Assembly (NCBI RefSeq): GCF_030815485.1
Contig: NZ_JAUSWV010000002.1
Coordinates: 2,356,001 to 2,420,000, forward strand
DNA: 64,000 nucleotides
Direction: 5' to 3'
Origin: Streptomyces rishiriensis
GTDB lineage: Bacteria > Actinomycetota > Actinomycetes > Streptomycetales > Streptomycetaceae
Shown in pieces: positions 62,816 through 64,000 of this stretch (the first letter of the stretch is position 1; the number at the start of each line of letters is the position of its first letter). Below the pieces are notes generated by a model. The model made no database searches and had not been told where the DNA came from. It saw only the letters and a program-made list of their open reading frames with translations. The translations under genes and the position numbers were made by a program.

Positions 62816-64000
62816 TCAGGCGAGCCGAGCCTTCAGATAGCCCTGCCAGTCCGCCGTGAACTGCGCGAGGGAGGCGCCCAGCACGCTCTCCAGCGCGCCC
62901 TCCACCGCCCCCGGCCGCTTCCGGTGCTCCCCCACCGCCCGGTAGAACGCGTCCAGCTTCACCTCGCCCCACCGCTCGGCGATCATCCGGCAGGCCAGCC
63001 AGCCGCCCTCGTACGCCTGGGCCAGCCGCTCGGCGTCGCCGGAGAAGGCGAAGTCCGCGTCGGCGGGCAGCGCCGCCGGGACGGTGCCCTCCGTGACGGC
63101 GTGCTGGAGTTCCGGGGCGACCTCCGCGGGGGTACGGCCGGCGCCGCGGTAGCCCACCCAGTCGGCGTACCCCTCGGACAGCCAGAGCGGGGTGGCCGCG
63201 TTCGTGTGGGCGCGCGTGGCGACATGCGTGGCCTCATGGGTGAGGACCACCTGCCGGCCGACCCTGCCGAGCATGCCGTAGGCGTCCGGGTTGACGATGA
63301 TCCGGTCCGCGGGCGTCCTGGCCCCGCCGCCCGTCTCACCCGTGGTGACCGCGGCGATGCCCCGGTAGGAGGAGACCGGCGCGCCGAGCAGCCCCGCCAT
63401 GCCCGCCAGCGACTTCGGCACGAGGACGACGAGGCGCCCTGCCCAGTCGGTGCCCCAGGCCGCCGACACCTCCGGAACGGCGTCGTCGGCCAGGTCGGCG
63501 AAGGACCGCAGCCGTGCGTCGGACTGCCCGACACCCAGCACGAGGCTGTGCACGCCCCGTACGGCCCGCACCGTGCCCTGGTCCCACAGCTGCTCGGCGG
63601 CCTTCGTCGCGGGCCTGTCCGAGGCCACCGACCACCGGCCGGCCGCGTCCCGGGTCAGGCGCAGGAGGCGGGCCGTGGTCACCGGGGCCCGGTCGTGGCC
63701 GTCGACGCGGTAGCTCAGTTCGGCGTCGGCGGTGGCGGTGTCCCCGCTGCGGTGGAGCGCCGTCACGCGATACGACCAGGCCGCCAGCGGAACGGCCCAC
63801 ACCGCGGCGTACCCGGAGGCGGCGCCGGTGGCCGCGTAGGCGGCCCGGTCATGGCCGAGGACCGCGGCGGCACGCCGGTCGAGAACCCGCTGCACAGCGG
63901 CCTTCGCGTCGTCCGCGGGGGCCCGCCCGCCGCAGCCGACCAGCGCGCCGAGGAGCGAGACGAGCAGCAGACAGAGCAGACAGAGCCCCAGGACCCCGGG
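62816..64000 (-). CDS. Lipoprotein with HExxH metallopeptidase motif (5' end outside window)
   Basis: The frame is open to the right edge, so the start lies beyond position 64000. The visible N-terminal part is a lipoprotein signal: a Leu-rich hydrophobic stretch ending in the lipobox Leu-Val-Gly-Cys, with the Cys codon at 63934-63932. Further on are a helical/beta domain and the zinc site HEATH (in VLTHEATHVATRAH) followed by the third-ligand Glu in WLSEGYADWVGY, the gluzincin pattern of peptidase-MA-like proteins. It is probably anchored to the outer face of the membrane. The substrate is unknown. Confidence 0.85.
   Translation of the reverse strand, partial: PGVLGLCLLCLLLVSLLGALVGCGGRAPADDAKAAVQRVLDRRAAAVLGHDRAAYAATGAASGYAAVWAVPLAAWSYRVTALHRSGDTATADAELSYRVDGHDRAPVTTARLLRLTRDAAGRWSVASDRPATKAAEQLWDQGTVRAVRGVHSLVLGVGQSDARLRSFADLADDAVPEVSAAWGTDWAGRLVVLVPKSLAGMAGLLGAPVSSYRGIAAVTTGETGGGARTPADRIIVNPDAYGMLGRVGRQVVLTHEATHVATRAHTNAATPLWLSEGYADWVGYRGAGRTPAEVAPELQHAVTEGTVPAALPADADFAFSGDAERLAQAYEGGWLACRMIAERWGEVKLDAFYRAVGEHRKRPGAVEGALESVLGASLAQFTADWQGYLKARLA

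Overview
This window is a stretch of high-GC actinobacterial chromosome. Strong third-position G/C bias, many GTG and TTG starts, GTGA/ATGA stop-start overlaps, terminator stems without U tracts and gene content that is almost entirely actinomycete housekeeping all point to Streptomyces. The gene order, as far as I remember it, follows the conserved Streptomyces core from ftsZ through metF, thiG, bfr, trpE, pfkA, macRS and glkA. I see no rRNA, tRNA, insertion sequence, prophage or CRISPR array.

Region 1 (1-14240, all minus strand) is the division and cell-wall cluster: rsmH-ftsL-ftsI-murE-murF-mraY-murD-ftsW-murG-ftsQ-ftsZ. It makes lipid II, carries the septal synthase pair FtsW/FtsI and ends with FtsZ, which has its own promoter region carrying two GACAC motifs (WhiA-type). 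Region 2 (14561-20299, plus) holds a beta-carbonic anhydrase and a MoxR / DUF58 / transglutaminase operon, followed by a 640-bp non-coding repeat tract. Region 3 (20941-23212, minus) has a DUF3040 membrane protein, a methyltransferase and a HEPN-domain protein. Region 4 (23387-29735, plus) is a probable self-regulated export locus: a degenerate ABC ATPase, a YhgE/Pip membrane protein and a TetR regulator, then a DUF4126 protein and a phytoene-desaturase-like oxidoreductase.

Region 5 (29854-37176) covers one-carbon and thiamine metabolism: a Q/Y/G-tailed membrane protein, metF (with an apparent one-base insertion near its start), thiE, a Rv2175c-like DNA-binding protein, a ferredoxin-reductase-like flavoprotein, and a TPP riboswitch driving thiO-thiS-thiG. 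Region 6 (37314-46487) has a PASTA Ser/Thr kinase, endonuclease IV, a sulfite-oxidase-like enzyme, bacterioferritin facing an iron-box-controlled bacterioferritin-associated ferredoxin, and DAHP synthase divergent from a trpL-attenuated fused anthranilate synthase, then a PfkA with pyrophosphate-type residues.

Region 7 (46560-56195) has the MacRS-type two-component system, a PlsC acyltransferase, an esterase, glucokinase and a string of small conserved genes, including an ArsA-like protein with an altered P-loop. Region 8 (56196-64000) has a long-chain acyl-CoA ligase behind a TetR-type operator, a Tat-exported cholesterol-oxidase-like flavoenzyme, two glycosyltransferases and a lipoprotein metallopeptidase cut by the window edge. 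The most useful new reading is a shared 14-bp operator motif in front of both the YhgE operon and the acyl-CoA ligase, which may tie the two loci to one TetR regulator.
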